Shown one piece after another: positions 7,878-17,019 of a stretch of 64,000 bases of DNA. The position numbers and the translations under genes are program-made. Source of the stretch: Pacificimonas aurantium (lineage in GTDB: Bacteria > Pseudomonadota > Alphaproteobacteria > Sphingomonadales > Sphingomonadaceae); the NCBI RefSeq assembly GCF_020092905.1, contig NZ_JAGSGB010000001.1, positions 1,178,001 through 1,242,000 of the forward strand, given 5' to 3'. A model generated the notes under the pieces. That model saw nothing but the letters and a program-made list of their open reading frames with translations. It had not been told where the DNA came from and did not search any database. The stretch's first letter is position 1. The number at the start of each line of letters is the position of its first letter.

Positions 7878-9039
7878 CCCTCGCGCTACCGCTATTCTGC
7901 TGGGGGTCCTGCTTTTCACCGGAGCGGAACCGGGCCGAGCTCAGGATGCCGGGCCGGAAACGGAAGCCGTCGACTCGGCTCTCGCGGTCGACCGCGAGGC
8001 GCGTGAGCTGAGGCGCGAATCCGAAGAGGCTGCCGCTGCCGCTTCGCAGGCCGAGGCGCAGGTCAGACAGATGGCTGCGGAGATTCAGGTGCTTGAAGGT
8101 CGAGCGCTGGCTGCGGAGCGCCGGCTGCAGACGCTGCAATCCAGACGCGGCGCCCTGCTGGACCGCGTGGCCGAACGCGAGGAGGGACTGACCGCGCTGC
8201 TTGCCGCCCTTCAGTCGATGGCCCGCCGGCCCGCCGCGGCGATGCTTCTTGAACCGGGCAGCGCGCTGGAGGCGGCCCGCCTCGCCTCGCTCGTGAAGAC
8301 GGTGCGCCCGAAGATACTTGCAAGAACGGCAGATCTGCGCGCCGACCTCGACAGGCTGGCAGCGCTGCGCCGCAGCGTTGCGAAGCAGCGCAGCGCCCTC
8401 GCGCGCACCGAAGCGCAACTTAGCGAGAGAATGTCCGAATATAGCGACGCTGCGGCCCGCTATCGTCGCCGCTCGCGCAGCTTGTCGCAAAACGCCGCTA
8501 CCGCCGCGACGCGGGCCAGCCGGCTGGCAGCCAATGCGGTCGAAGCGGCCGGCCTCGACCGGGGGCTCGCCCTGCCCGACGACATCGAACGCGGCCGCCG
8601 TCTTCGCAGCCACAGGCCTGCGCGCGCTGAGGTGGATGCACTGGGTTACCGGCGTCCGGCGACCGGACCGGTTCTTGCCCGCTTTGGCGCGCCTAGCGAG
8701 GTGGGAGTGATCGGCAGGGGGATCACATTGGGTACCCGTAAAGGTGCGCTCGTGACCTCGCCCGCGAATGGCACGGTCGTCTATGCTGGCCCTTTTCGCG
8801 ACTATGGCGGAGTCGTCATCCTGGAGCATGGGAATGTGGCGACCGGTCCGCCCATGACGACCATCATTTCCGGATTGGCGGACGTCGAAGCGCAGGTGGG
8901 CCAAGAGGTCTCTCGCGGACTGCCCGTCGGCCGGGCGGGCGCGGCTGGGGTCGCCCTGGAACTGCGCCGCGGTGGTACGCCCGTCGACCCGCTATTTTAC
9001 ATCGCGGGCGAGGCGCGGGCTTCGCAGGAGGACGGGTGA
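7867..9039 (+). CDS. EnvC-like murein hydrolase activator (degenerate LytM/M23 domain)
   Basis: A 390-residue periplasmic protein. A GTG start inside the end of rlmH gives a signal peptide (ATAILLGVLLFTGAEPGRAQ). About 200 residues of Arg/Ala/Glu-rich coiled coil follow, then a C-terminal LytM domain from about 265. The catalytic zinc ligands of active M23 peptidases are missing: the first His/Asp motif is replaced by IGRGITLGTRKGALV and the HxH motif by GVALELRRGG. This is the EnvC pattern, in which the LytM domain activates amidases at the division site rather than cutting peptidoglycan. Position just before ctpA matches this family. Confidence 0.86.
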   Translation: MPADPRATAILLGVLLFTGAEPGRAQDAGPETEAVDSALAVDREARELRRESEEAAAAASQAEAQVRQMAAEIQVLEGRALAAERRLQTLQSRRGALLDRVAEREEGLTALLAALQSMARRPAAAMLLEPGSALEAARLASLVKTVRPKILARTADLRADLDRLAALRRSVAKQRSALARTEAQLSERMSEYSDAAARYRRRSRSLSQNAATAATRASRLAANAVEAAGLDRGLALPDDIERGRRLRSHRPARAEVDALGYRRPATGPVLARFGAPSEVGVIGRGITLGTRKGALVTSPANGTVVYAGPFRDYGGVVILEHGNVATGPPMTTIISGLADVEAQVGQEVSRGLPVGRAGAAGVALELRRGGTPVDPLFYIAGEARASQEDG

Positions 9040-9125
9040 GTGGCTGCCCCGTGTCGTAACAGGCCCTGTAAGTGGGCGAGGAGCGTCTCTATATTGGTAT
9101 CTCTTGAGTTCGAGGAACCCGCGAC

Positions 9126-10463
9126 ATGAAGCACCGCATTCTCTACGCCTTCCTGCCGATCGCACTGGGCGCGCTCGTCCCGACGCCCACGACGGTCCAG
9201 GCGGCGAGCAACAGCGAGGACACCTATCGCCAGCTGGATCAGCTGATGGACGTGTTCGAACGCGTGCGGGCTGAATATGTCGAGGAGGTGTCCGACGAGC
9301 AGCTCCTTCAGGGCGCAATCGACGGCATGCTGGCCAGCCTCGATCCGCACAGCTCGTTCCTGGATATGAGCGACTTCGACCGCATGCGGACGCAGACCGA
9401 CGGCGAATATGGCGGTCTCGGCCTTACCGTGAACATGGAAGACGGCGTCGTTCGCGTCGTGGCGCCGACGGACGATACGCCCGCCGCGCGCGCGGGCATC
9501 GAGTCGGGCGACTACATCACCCATATCGACGGGGAGCTCATCTACGGCCTGTCGCTGAACGAAGCCGTCGAACAGATGCGCGGGCCGCCGGGTACGCCGA
9601 TCGAAATCACCGTCGTTCGCGAAGGCGAGGACGAGCCGATCGACTTCACGCTCGTGCGGGAGACGATCGAGTTGAAGCCGGTTCGCTGGGAAGTGACCAA
9701 CGACGTCGGCGTGATCCGCATTTCGACTTTCAACAAGCAGACCGGCGATGCGACGCGCGAGGCGATCGAGGCCATTGAGGAGGAAGTGGGTAGCGACTTG
9801 CTCGGCTTCGTCATCGACCTCCGCTCCAATCCGGGCGGTCTTCTCGACCAGGCGATCGAAGTCAGCGACGCTTTCCTGAACGATGGCGGCGAAATCGTCT
9901 CCCAGCGCGGCCGCCAGTCGAAGGATGTGCAGCGCTATTTCGCGCGCACGCCCGACCAGACCGACGGCAAGCCGGTCGTGGTGCTCGTCGACGAAGGGTC
10001 GGCGTCGGCATCGGAAATCGTGGCGGGGGCGCTGCAGGACCACCGGCGCGCCCTCGTGATCGGGGCCCAGAGCTTCGGCAAGGGTTCGGTCCAGACGCTG
10101 ATCCCGCTGGGAACGGACACGGCGCTACGCCTGACGACTGCCCGCTACTACACGCCCTCCGGCCGTTCGGTACAGGAAGCGGGTATCGAACCCGACATCA
10201 TCGTCCCGCAGCTCAGCGATGAGAATTACGCGGATCGCCGCGTGGTGCGGGAGACCGATCTGCGCCGGGCGCTTCGTAACGAGAGTGTCGGCGACGACGC
10301 GATCATCGAGGAAGATGACATGGTCAATCCTCGCTTCGACATCAGCTATGAAGAGCTTCAGGATGCCGGCATCGAGGACTTCCAGCTGCAATATGCGCTC
10401 GACATTCTCGGGCGTCTCGACGGTCAGCCCGGACTCATCAAAATGGCGAGCGTGGCGGAATAG
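9126..10463 (+). CDS. ctpA: C-terminal processing peptidase CtpA (S41)
   Basis: Periplasmic serine protease of 445 residues. It has a signal peptide (cleavage near TTVQAAS) and a PDZ domain at about 95-170 (GEYGGLGLTVNME, AARAGIESGDYITHIDG). The S41 catalytic core has DLRSNPGGLLDQAIEVSDAF, DEGSASASEIVAGAL with the probable nucleophile Ser294, and SFGKGSVQT with the general base Lys319; the 25-residue Ser-Lys spacing is that of the family. CtpA trims C-termini of periplasmic proteins, including cell-wall hydrolases, which agrees with its position after the EnvC-like gene. Confidence 0.95.
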   Translation: MKHRILYAFLPIALGALVPTPTTVQAASNSEDTYRQLDQLMDVFERVRAEYVEEVSDEQLLQGAIDGMLASLDPHSSFLDMSDFDRMRTQTDGEYGGLGLTVNMEDGVVRVVAPTDDTPAARAGIESGDYITHIDGELIYGLSLNEAVEQMRGPPGTPIEITVVREGEDEPIDFTLVRETIELKPVRWEVTNDVGVIRISTFNKQTGDATREAIEAIEEEVGSDLLGFVIDLRSNPGGLLDQAIEVSDAFLNDGGEIVSQRGRQSKDVQRYFARTPDQTDGKPVVVLVDEGSASASEIVAGALQDHRRALVIGAQSFGKGSVQTLIPLGTDTALRLTTARYYTPSGRSVQEAGIEPDIIVPQLSDENYADRRVVRETDLRRALRNESVGDDAIIEEDDMVNPRFDISYEELQDAGIEDFQLQYALDILGRLDGQPGLIKMASVAE

Positions 10464-10481
10464 CCCGGCCGGGCGGGCGGA

Positions 10482-11408
10482 ATGAAGTTCGTCGGCCTGA
10501 CGCTTCTCGCCGCCGTGGTGGTCGCGGCGTCCGCCTGGCTTGCCGCACTTGCTTTTGCCGGACTTCCGGAAACCAAGGCCGTGCGCGCGGCGCAGCAGCA
10601 GGCCGCCTTGTCGTCGTTGGCTAGATCGGACGCTGTCCTGGCGGCCGAGGAAAGCGCCGCTGCCGCAGCCCAAAGCCGAACCGAGCGACCGCCCGCCGGC
10701 GAGTCCTCAGCGCCGCTTCCGGAGGGGCCGCTGGTTGCGATTCTCGTGACCGAGATCGGTATGCAGCCCATACGGGACGCACAGCTAATTCCTACCCTGC
10801 CGCCGGAGGTTAGCCTCGCCTTTTCCCCCTATGGGGAGAATTTGGCACGTCTGGTCGAACTTACCCGCGATCACGGTCATGAAGTGATCGTTTCGCTTCC
10901 GATGGAGCCCAACAGCTACCCGGACATAAGTCCCGGTCCCGGGACGCTGAGAACGGATGTTTCGGCCGAAGACAATCTCGCTGCCGTGGAGCAGGTGCTC
11001 GGGCGCTTTCCCGAAGTAGACGGTGTGACCGGCATGATGGGTAGCCGCTTCACCCGCAGCCGCGAGGCGCTGGGCCCGCTGATGATCGATCTGTCGGCGC
11101 GGGAACTTGCCTTTATCGATCAGCGCGCGTCCGCCAGCAGCATCGCCGAGGCGGAGGCGCGTGCTGCCGGCGTCGCCTCGCGGACGAACGACCTCTTTCT
11201 GGACGAACCGGCGGAGCGGGAGCTTATCGACCGCCGGCTGGCGCAGCTCAGCGAGATTGCGAAGCGGCGGGGTTACGCGATCGGCTATGCCCGCGCGCTT
11301 CCAGTGACCGCCGAGGCTCTTGCAGATTATGCCGAGACGGCTGAGGAACGCGGCGTTTCGCTGGTCGGCGCGGTGCGCCTCGTTCGCAATTTGCCGCCGG
11401 AAGGCTGA
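10482..11408 (+). CDS. Divergent polysaccharide deacetylase family protein (YibQ-like)
   Basis: A 308-residue envelope protein. It has an N-terminal membrane anchor or signal sequence (LTLLAAVVVAASAWLAALAF), a low-complexity Ala/Gln/Glu linker to about residue 80, and then the deacetylase-like fold: GPLVAILVTEIGMQ, PPEVSLAFSPYGEN, HEVIVSLPMEPNSYP, GMMGSRFTRS and LAFIDQRASA. The family usually sits after ctpA, as here. Its enzymatic activity is not established, and the canonical His-x3-His metal site of NodB enzymes is not visible. A role in cell-wall maintenance is inferred from context. Confidence 0.85.
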   Translation: MKFVGLTLLAAVVVAASAWLAALAFAGLPETKAVRAAQQQAALSSLARSDAVLAAEESAAAAAQSRTERPPAGESSAPLPEGPLVAILVTEIGMQPIRDAQLIPTLPPEVSLAFSPYGENLARLVELTRDHGHEVIVSLPMEPNSYPDISPGPGTLRTDVSAEDNLAAVEQVLGRFPEVDGVTGMMGSRFTRSREALGPLMIDLSARELAFIDQRASASSIAEAEARAAGVASRTNDLFLDEPAERELIDRRLAQLSEIAKRRGYAIGYARALPVTAEALADYAETAEERGVSLVGAVRLVRNLPPEG

Positions 11409-11413
11409 GCGCC

Positions 11414-12190
11414 GTGCATAGTCTGCCGCTGTTCATGAAGCTCGAGGGAAGAAAGATCCTGCTCGCCGGAGGCGGTGAGGGCTTCGTGCCGAAGCAGCGT
11501 CTGCTTGAGGCGGCGGGGGCCAAGCTGGTGGGCAGCTACGAAGCGGGGGTGCGGCTTGCTGTGCTGGCAATCGATGACCCCGACGAGGCGGCGCGCGCCG
11601 CAGCCGTGCTGAAAGAGCGCGGCGTTCTCGTCAATGTCGTCGATAAACCGGACCTTTGCGACTTTAGCTTTCCGGCCATCGTCGACCGGTCGCCCGTCAT
11701 CCTGGCCATCGGCACGGGCGGCGCCTCCGCCACGCTAAGCAAAGTGCTGCGCGAACGGCTGGAAGCGCTGCTGCCGGCGAAGCTTGGCAAGGTGGCGGAC
11801 GCCGTGCGCGCGGCGCGGGCAGAGGTGAACGCCCGTCTTCGAAGCGGCGCGGAGCGGCGGCGCTTCTGGGACAGGTTGATGGCGCGCGGCGGGACGCTCG
11901 ATCCGACCGGCAAGCTACCCGATGATCCCGGAGCCGCCATCCGCGCCGCGCTCGAAAATCGCGGGGACGCAGCAGCAGGCAAGGCTGAAATCGTCCTGAC
12001 CAGCGACGATCCGGACGACCTGACCCTGCGACAGCTTCGGCTGCTTTCCCAGGCCGACCTGATCCTTTACGAGGCCGGGATTTCCGGCGCCGTTCTAGAC
12101 AGGGCGCGGCGCGACGCCGCGGTCCTGCCCCTGGGAGAAGGCGATCTGCCGGGGGAGGGGCTGACCCTCACACTCCGCCGCGCCGTCTGA
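11414..12190 (+). CDS. Siroheme synthase: precorrin-2 dehydrogenase/ferrochelatase with relic methyltransferase tail
   Basis: A 258-residue relative of the N-terminal half of CysG. It oxidises precorrin-2 to sirohydrochlorin with NAD and inserts iron to make siroheme for sulfite or nitrite reductase. The NAD-binding start MHSLPLFMKLEGRKILLAGG is followed by LLEAAGAKLV, VNVVDKPDLCDFSFPAIVDR and the CysG GTGGASATLSKVLRERLE segment. From about residue 192, EIVLTSDDPDDLTLRQLRLL and QADLILYEAG resemble the first strand and helix of the SUMT methyltransferase domain, but the rest of that domain is absent. The GTG start at 11414 is preferred to the ATG at 11435 because the family begins with this motif. 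Confidence 0.85.
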   Translation: MHSLPLFMKLEGRKILLAGGGEGFVPKQRLLEAAGAKLVGSYEAGVRLAVLAIDDPDEAARAAAVLKERGVLVNVVDKPDLCDFSFPAIVDRSPVILAIGTGGASATLSKVLRERLEALLPAKLGKVADAVRAARAEVNARLRSGAERRRFWDRLMARGGTLDPTGKLPDDPGAAIRAALENRGDAAAGKAEIVLTSDDPDDLTLRQLRLLSQADLILYEAGISGAVLDRARRDAAVLPLGEGDLPGEGLTLTLRRAV

Positions 12191-13843
12191 GCGGCGTTCG
12201 CGTGCCCAGGCCAGGAAGGCATCGGCAGGCATGGGCCGCGCGATTCCGAAGCCCTGCATGGCCTCGCAGCCGATGACCGAGACGATCTGGGCCTGTTCGT
12301 CATTCTCTATGCCCTCGACCGCGCAGTCATAGCCCATGCCCTCTATCAGCCGGAGGACGGCCTGCAGGATCGCGCACGCGCTGTCGGAGTTGGCGATGTC
12401 CTTCACCAGGGAGCGGTCGATCTTCACGCGGTCGATGGGCAGGTCGCGCAGCCGCTGCAGGTTCGAATAGGCCATGCCGAAATCGTCGACGGCGACCGAA
12501 AGTCCGAGTTCGCGAAGCTGCTCGAGTGTGCGAACGGCGCCCGCCGAAGCGCGCATGAGCAGCGATTCGGCAATCTCCACCTCCAGAAGGTTCGGGTCGG
12601 CACCGGCCCGGGCGACGGCCCGTTCGACCCGGTCGGCAAGACCGGGGGTTTCCAGCTGGCGCATGCTGATATTGAGGCCGAGACGGAGTGGCTGGCGTTC
12701 GGCCTGGAGCAGCCTGGCGAGGCGGCAGGTTTCGCCAAGGACCCAGTTGCCGATCTCGCCGATCAGGCCGCGGTCCTCGGCAAGCTCGATGAACCCGCCA
12801 GGTAGGATCATGCCTCGTTTGGGGTCGTTCCAGCGCAGCAACGCCTCGGCCGACAGCACCTCGCGTCCATAGGGCGAAACGAGGGGCTGGAGGAACAGCT
12901 CGAACTCGTCTCTGCCGGCCGCGCCGCGAAGCCGGGCCTCGAGCTCGAGCCTGCTCTTCGCCTCTTCCCGCATTTCGTCGGCGTAGACCCGGAAGGTATT
13001 CCGCCCCGCCTCCTTGGCCTCATACATCGCGGCGTCGGCATGCTGCAGCAGGCAGTCGAGCGTGCGGCAGTCCGGACCGCTGAGGGCGATGCCGACGCTG
13101 GCGCCGATGCCGAGCCGGTGATCGTTGCCGATGTGGAAGGGATCCTCCAGGCAGTCGAGAATGGCCCCCGCGGTCCGGCGCGCCGTTTCTATGTCCGAAA
13201 CGCCCGGCAGGAAGATGGCGAATTCATCGCCGGCAATGCGGGCCAGCAAGCTGTCCGCATGCTCTTCGCTGCCGGCCAGGGTCTGCCCGACCCGCTTGCC
13301 GAAGCAGCGCAGCACTTCGTCGCCCGCGCTGTGACCCAGGCTGTCGTTGACCGATTTGAACTGGTCGAGATCGATGAAGAGAAGCGCGGCGTCGCTAGCG
13401 CCGCCGGAAAAATGGCTGGTTACCGTCTCTGCGAAATGCAGGCGATTCGCGAGGCCTGTGACGGCGTCCTTGCGCGCCACCCCGGCCATGCCCTGATAGG
13501 CGCTGCGCAGCCGGTCCACCGTCCGGTCCAGCGCCTCCGTCACATGCGGCAGCGAGCGCCGCGCGGTCACCGAAAAGGCGGGCATGTCCATCGTGACCGC
13601 GGAGGTCCGCATCGCCGCCTCGATGTCCGAAATGGCCATGGTCAGCCGGCGCAGCAGCCGGGCAATGACCACATAGGAGGCAATCGACAGGGTCAGGCCG
13701 AGCAGGACCACGATCGCTGCCAGATACCAGCTGGGCAGGGGGCGCGGCACGATCGAGGAGAGCGCGAGAGCGCCGACCAGGCCCACCAGCATCAGCCAGC
13801 CCTGGACCAGAATCAGTTTGAACTTCAAGCGCTTTGAAAACAC
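12095..13843 (-). CDS. Membrane-anchored GGDEF-EAL protein (c-di-GMP phosphodiesterase)
   Basis: A 582-residue c-di-GMP turnover protein. Two transmembrane helices (about 9-28 and 38-62) precede a linker and a GGDEF domain with FIDLDQFKSVNDSLGHSAGD and the active-site variant ARIAGDEFAIF, so the first Gly of GGDEF is Ala. The EAL domain keeps the catalytic set: AEALLRW, LLEVEIAESLLM, VAVDDFGMAYSNL, IDRVKIDRSLVKDI and a terminal GCEAMQGFGIARPMP. Phosphodiesterase activity is therefore likely, and the GGDEF half may be regulatory. The last 32 codons lie antisense to the end of the siroheme synthase gene. Confidence 0.93.
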   Translation of the reverse strand: MFSKRLKFKLILVQGWLMLVGLVGALALSSIVPRPLPSWYLAAIVVLLGLTLSIASYVVIARLLRRLTMAISDIEAAMRTSAVTMDMPAFSVTARRSLPHVTEALDRTVDRLRSAYQGMAGVARKDAVTGLANRLHFAETVTSHFSGGASDAALLFIDLDQFKSVNDSLGHSAGDEVLRCFGKRVGQTLAGSEEHADSLLARIAGDEFAIFLPGVSDIETARRTAGAILDCLEDPFHIGNDHRLGIGASVGIALSGPDCRTLDCLLQHADAAMYEAKEAGRNTFRVYADEMREEAKSRLELEARLRGAAGRDEFELFLQPLVSPYGREVLSAEALLRWNDPKRGMILPGGFIELAEDRGLIGEIGNWVLGETCRLARLLQAERQPLRLGLNISMRQLETPGLADRVERAVARAGADPNLLEVEIAESLLMRASAGAVRTLEQLRELGLSVAVDDFGMAYSNLQRLRDLPIDRVKIDRSLVKDIANSDSACAILQAVLRLIEGMGYDCAVEGIENDEQAQIVSVIGCEAMQGFGIARPMPADAFLAWARERRSDGAAECEGQPLPRQIAFSQGQDRGVAPRPV

Positions 13844-13906
13844 GTGTCTGCCCGATTCCCCTGGGTCACGACCCTAGGGGCCACACGTAAATAAAGCGCT
13901 TAAGCG

Positions 13907-14209
13907 CTAGTCGGTTTCCGCCGCGTCCTTAAAATAGGGTTCGACCTTCCCCTTCAGCGTCAGCATCATGGGGTTTCCGTGCCGGTCGCGGGACTTGCCG
14001 GCCGCGACCTTCACCCATCCCTCGGACACGCAATATTCCTCGATCGTCGTCTTCTCGACGCCGTTCAGCCGGATGCCGATCCCGCGCTGCAGGACCTCCG
14101 GTTCGAAATAGTCGCTGTGCGGGTTGACGCTCAGCCGGTCGGGGGGCGTGTCGGCGGTCGCCGGCGAGGTCTCGGAGCCAGCTTCGGGGTTTTCGGTGTC
14201 TTCGGTCAT
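13907..14209 (-). CDS. DUF3297 family protein
   Basis: A 100-residue conserved protein of unknown function. An acidic N-terminal tail of about 30 residues is followed by the family core: DRLSVNPHSDYFEPEVLQRG, GIGIRLNGVEKTTIEEYCVS, EGWVKVAAGKSRDRHGNPMM and LKGKVEPYF. The start at 14209 (MTEDTEN) has AAGGA eight bases upstream; a frame extending to 14248 would overlap polA. It follows polA by 20 bp on the same strand, so the two are probably co-transcribed. Confidence 0.9.
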   Translation of the reverse strand: MTEDTENPEAGSETSPATADTPPDRLSVNPHSDYFEPEVLQRGIGIRLNGVEKTTIEEYCVSEGWVKVAAGKSRDRHGNPMMLTLKGKVEPYFKDAAETD

Positions 14210-14229
14210 TCTGTAATTCCTTCTCGCAC

Positions 14230-17019
14230 TTAATGTGCGGCAGCCCATGTGGCGCCCGTGCCGACATCGACCACGAGCGGTACGTCGAGTTCAAGGACCG
14301 GCGCGCAGGCCTCCTCCATCACCTTGCGGATGACGGTCCCCGCGGCCTCGGCCTTGTCGGCGGGGACTTCGAAGATGAGTTCGTCATGCACCTGGAGGAG
14401 CATGCGCGCGGCTTCGAGCCCTTCGCCTTGAAGCGCGGGCTCGATACGCGTCATCGCGCGGCGGATGATATCGGCCGCCGATCCCTGGATCGGTGCATTG
14501 ATGGCGGCGCGCTCGGCAAAGCCGCGCTCGTTCTGGCGCTGCGACTTGATGAGCGGCGTGTAGGTGCGGCGGCCGAACAGCGTTTCGACATAGCCCTTCT
14601 CGCGCGCCATCAGCTTCGTCCGGTTCATATATTCCCGAATACCGGGGAAGCGTTCGAAATAGCGGTTGATGTAGTCCGCGGCCTTGTCGCGCGGGATGCC
14701 CAGATTACGCGCCAGACCGAAGGCGGAGATGCCGTAGATGATGCCGAAATTGATCGCTTTCGCATCGCGCCGGATCATCGGGTCCATGCCCTCGACCGGC
14801 ACGCCGAACATCTCGGATGCCGTCATGGCGTGGATATCGACCCCGCCCTCGAAGGCCTGCTTCAGCTGCGGAATATCGGCGATATGCGCCAGCAGCCTGA
14901 GCTCGATCTGCGAATAGTCGGCCGAAAGGAGGACGTTGCCGCTCTCGGCAATGAAGGTTTCGCGAATCTTCGCGCCTTCGTCGGTCCGAATCGGGATATT
15001 CTGCAAATTGGGATCGGACGAGGCGAGCCGGCCTGTCGTGGACGCGGCGAGGGTAAAGCTGGTGTGGACGCGGTTCGTGCGCGGGTTCACAGCGGCTACC
15101 AGCGCATCCGCATAGGTCGATTTCAGTTTCGCGAGCTGGCGCCAGTCGAGCACCTTCTTGGGCAATTCGAAATCGTCGACCGCGAGCGTTTCCAGCGTGT
15201 CCTGATCGGTCGAATAAGCGCCGGTCTTGGACGATTTCCGCCCACCGGGAAGGCCCATCTTGCCGAACAGGATTTCGCCGAGCTGCTTGGGCGAGCCGAT
15301 GTTGAACTCCTCGCCCGCCAGCTCGTGAATCTCGGTTTCGAGAGCCGCCATACGGTCGGCATAGTCCGCACTGAGCCGCGAGAGGGCGGCCCGGTCGACG
15401 GCGATGCCGCGCTCTTCCATGCGGGCGAGGACGGGCACGAGAGGCCGTTCGAGCCGCTCGTAGACCGTCGTCATCCGGTCGCGCCACAGACGCGGCTTGA
15501 ACGCCTGGTAGAGCCGAAGCGCCACGTCGGCATCCTCGGCGGCATATTCGGTCGCCCTGTCGAGCGGAACCTTGTCGAAGGTCACCTGGTTTCGCCCCGT
15601 TCCGGCCACCTCCTTGAAGGGGATGGTCTCATGTCCAAGCTCGCGCTTGGCGGCGGGATCGAGGCCATATTGGCCGCCGACATGCTTGCCGCAGTCGAGC
15701 ACATAACCCATCAGCATCGTGTCTTCGATCGGCGCGACGTCGATGCCGTGCCGGTTTCTGAGGACCAGCAGGTCATATTTGATGTTGTGGCCGACCTTCT
15801 GCACGGCCGGGTCTTCCAGCAGCGGTTTGAGCAGGGCGAGGGCCTCCTCGCAGTCGACCTGCTCGGGGGCTTCCCCGAGGAGCCCCTCGTCGGAAACATG
15901 CGCCAGGGGGACATAGCAGGCGCGGCCGGGCCGCGTGGCGAGGCTGATGCCCACCAGTTCGGCCCGCATGCAATTGAGGTCGTTGGTTTCGGTATCGAAG
16001 CCAAGGCAGCCGCAGGTCCGCGCTTCCTCGACCCAGGAAGTGAGCGCCTCGACGGTCGTTACCGTCTCATAGTCCTCATGCTTGAACGGGACCTGCTCGA
16101 CATTCACCGGGGTTTGCGGCGTTGCGGGCTTGGGCGTGCCGGAGGAGCGCACGCCCAGCTTCGTCAGCATCGACTTGAAACCGTGCTTGCCGAGAAATTC
16201 GGCCAGCGGCTCCTTCGGCGGGTCCTTCAGTTCAAGCGAGTCGAGCGGTTCGGTCAGATTCCAGTCGCAATAGAGGTCCACGAGCTTGCGCGAGATGCGG
16301 ATTTCCTCGGTCGAATTCTGGATGTTCTCGCGCAGCTTGGGCTGTTTGATCTCGTCAGCACGGGCAATCAGCGTTTCGGTGTCGCCATATTCGGTGATCA
16401 GGCGCGCGGCGGTCTTCACGCCCACGCCCTTCACGCCGGGAATATTGTCCACGCTGTCGCCCATAAGCGCGAGGATCTCGCCGACCTTTGCGGGCGGGAC
16501 GCCGAACTTCTCCTCGACCTCGGCAGGACCGATGCGCTTGTTCTTCATCGTATCGAGCATGTCGACCTGCCCGTCGTCGACGAGCTGCATCAGGTCCTTG
16601 TCCGAGGACACGATGGTGACCTTCCACCCCTCCTTGCGGGCGGCATGGGTGTAGCACGCAATGATGTCGTCGGCCTCGATCCCCTCTTCCTCGATGCACG
16701 GGACAGAAAAGGCGCGAGTGGCGTCGCGGACCAGCGGGAATTGCGGGACGAGGTCCTCGGGCGGATCGGGACGGTTCGCCTTGTACTGGTCGTACATCTC
16801 GTTGCGGAACGTGTGCGACGAGGCGTCGAAAATCACCGCGAGATGCGTGGGCCCGTCGGTGTCGTTCAGCTCGTCGATCAGCTTCCACAGCATGTTGGCG
16901 AAGCCGTAGACCGCGCCGGTGGGAATCCCCTCGCTGTTCGTCAGCGGCGGGAGCACATGGTAGGCCCGGAAAATGAAGCTGGAGCCGTCGACCAGGTAGA
17001 GATGCTTCTGCTCGCTCAT
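14230..17019 (-). CDS. polA: DNA polymerase I
   Basis: A 929-residue polymerase for Okazaki-fragment processing and repair. The 5' nuclease domain (1 to about 290) has LVDGSSFIFRAYH, EEEGIEADDIIACY, VSSDKDLMQL and GDSVDNIPGVKGVG. The 3'-5' exonuclease domain (about 330-510) keeps the DxE motif in LGFDTETNDL, so proofreading is probably active. The polymerase domain has DYSQIELRLLAHIADIPQL (motif A), RRDAKAINFGIIYGISAFGL (motif B) and LLQVHDELIFEVP (motif C). The start is preceded by only a weak Shine-Dalgarno. The upstream region carries a tandem 9-bp repeat. Confidence 0.98.
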   Translation of the reverse strand: MSEQKHLYLVDGSSFIFRAYHVLPPLTNSEGIPTGAVYGFANMLWKLIDELNDTDGPTHLAVIFDASSHTFRNEMYDQYKANRPDPPEDLVPQFPLVRDATRAFSVPCIEEEGIEADDIIACYTHAARKEGWKVTIVSSDKDLMQLVDDGQVDMLDTMKNKRIGPAEVEEKFGVPPAKVGEILALMGDSVDNIPGVKGVGVKTAARLITEYGDTETLIARADEIKQPKLRENIQNSTEEIRISRKLVDLYCDWNLTEPLDSLELKDPPKEPLAEFLGKHGFKSMLTKLGVRSSGTPKPATPQTPVNVEQVPFKHEDYETVTTVEALTSWVEEARTCGCLGFDTETNDLNCMRAELVGISLATRPGRACYVPLAHVSDEGLLGEAPEQVDCEEALALLKPLLEDPAVQKVGHNIKYDLLVLRNRHGIDVAPIEDTMLMGYVLDCGKHVGGQYGLDPAAKRELGHETIPFKEVAGTGRNQVTFDKVPLDRATEYAAEDADVALRLYQAFKPRLWRDRMTTVYERLERPLVPVLARMEERGIAVDRAALSRLSADYADRMAALETEIHELAGEEFNIGSPKQLGEILFGKMGLPGGRKSSKTGAYSTDQDTLETLAVDDFELPKKVLDWRQLAKLKSTYADALVAAVNPRTNRVHTSFTLAASTTGRLASSDPNLQNIPIRTDEGAKIRETFIAESGNVLLSADYSQIELRLLAHIADIPQLKQAFEGGVDIHAMTASEMFGVPVEGMDPMIRRDAKAINFGIIYGISAFGLARNLGIPRDKAADYINRYFERFPGIREYMNRTKLMAREKGYVETLFGRRTYTPLIKSQRQNERGFAERAAINAPIQGSAADIIRRAMTRIEPALQGEGLEAARMLLQVHDELIFEVPADKAEAAGTVIRKVMEEACAPVLELDVPLVVDVGTGATWAAAH

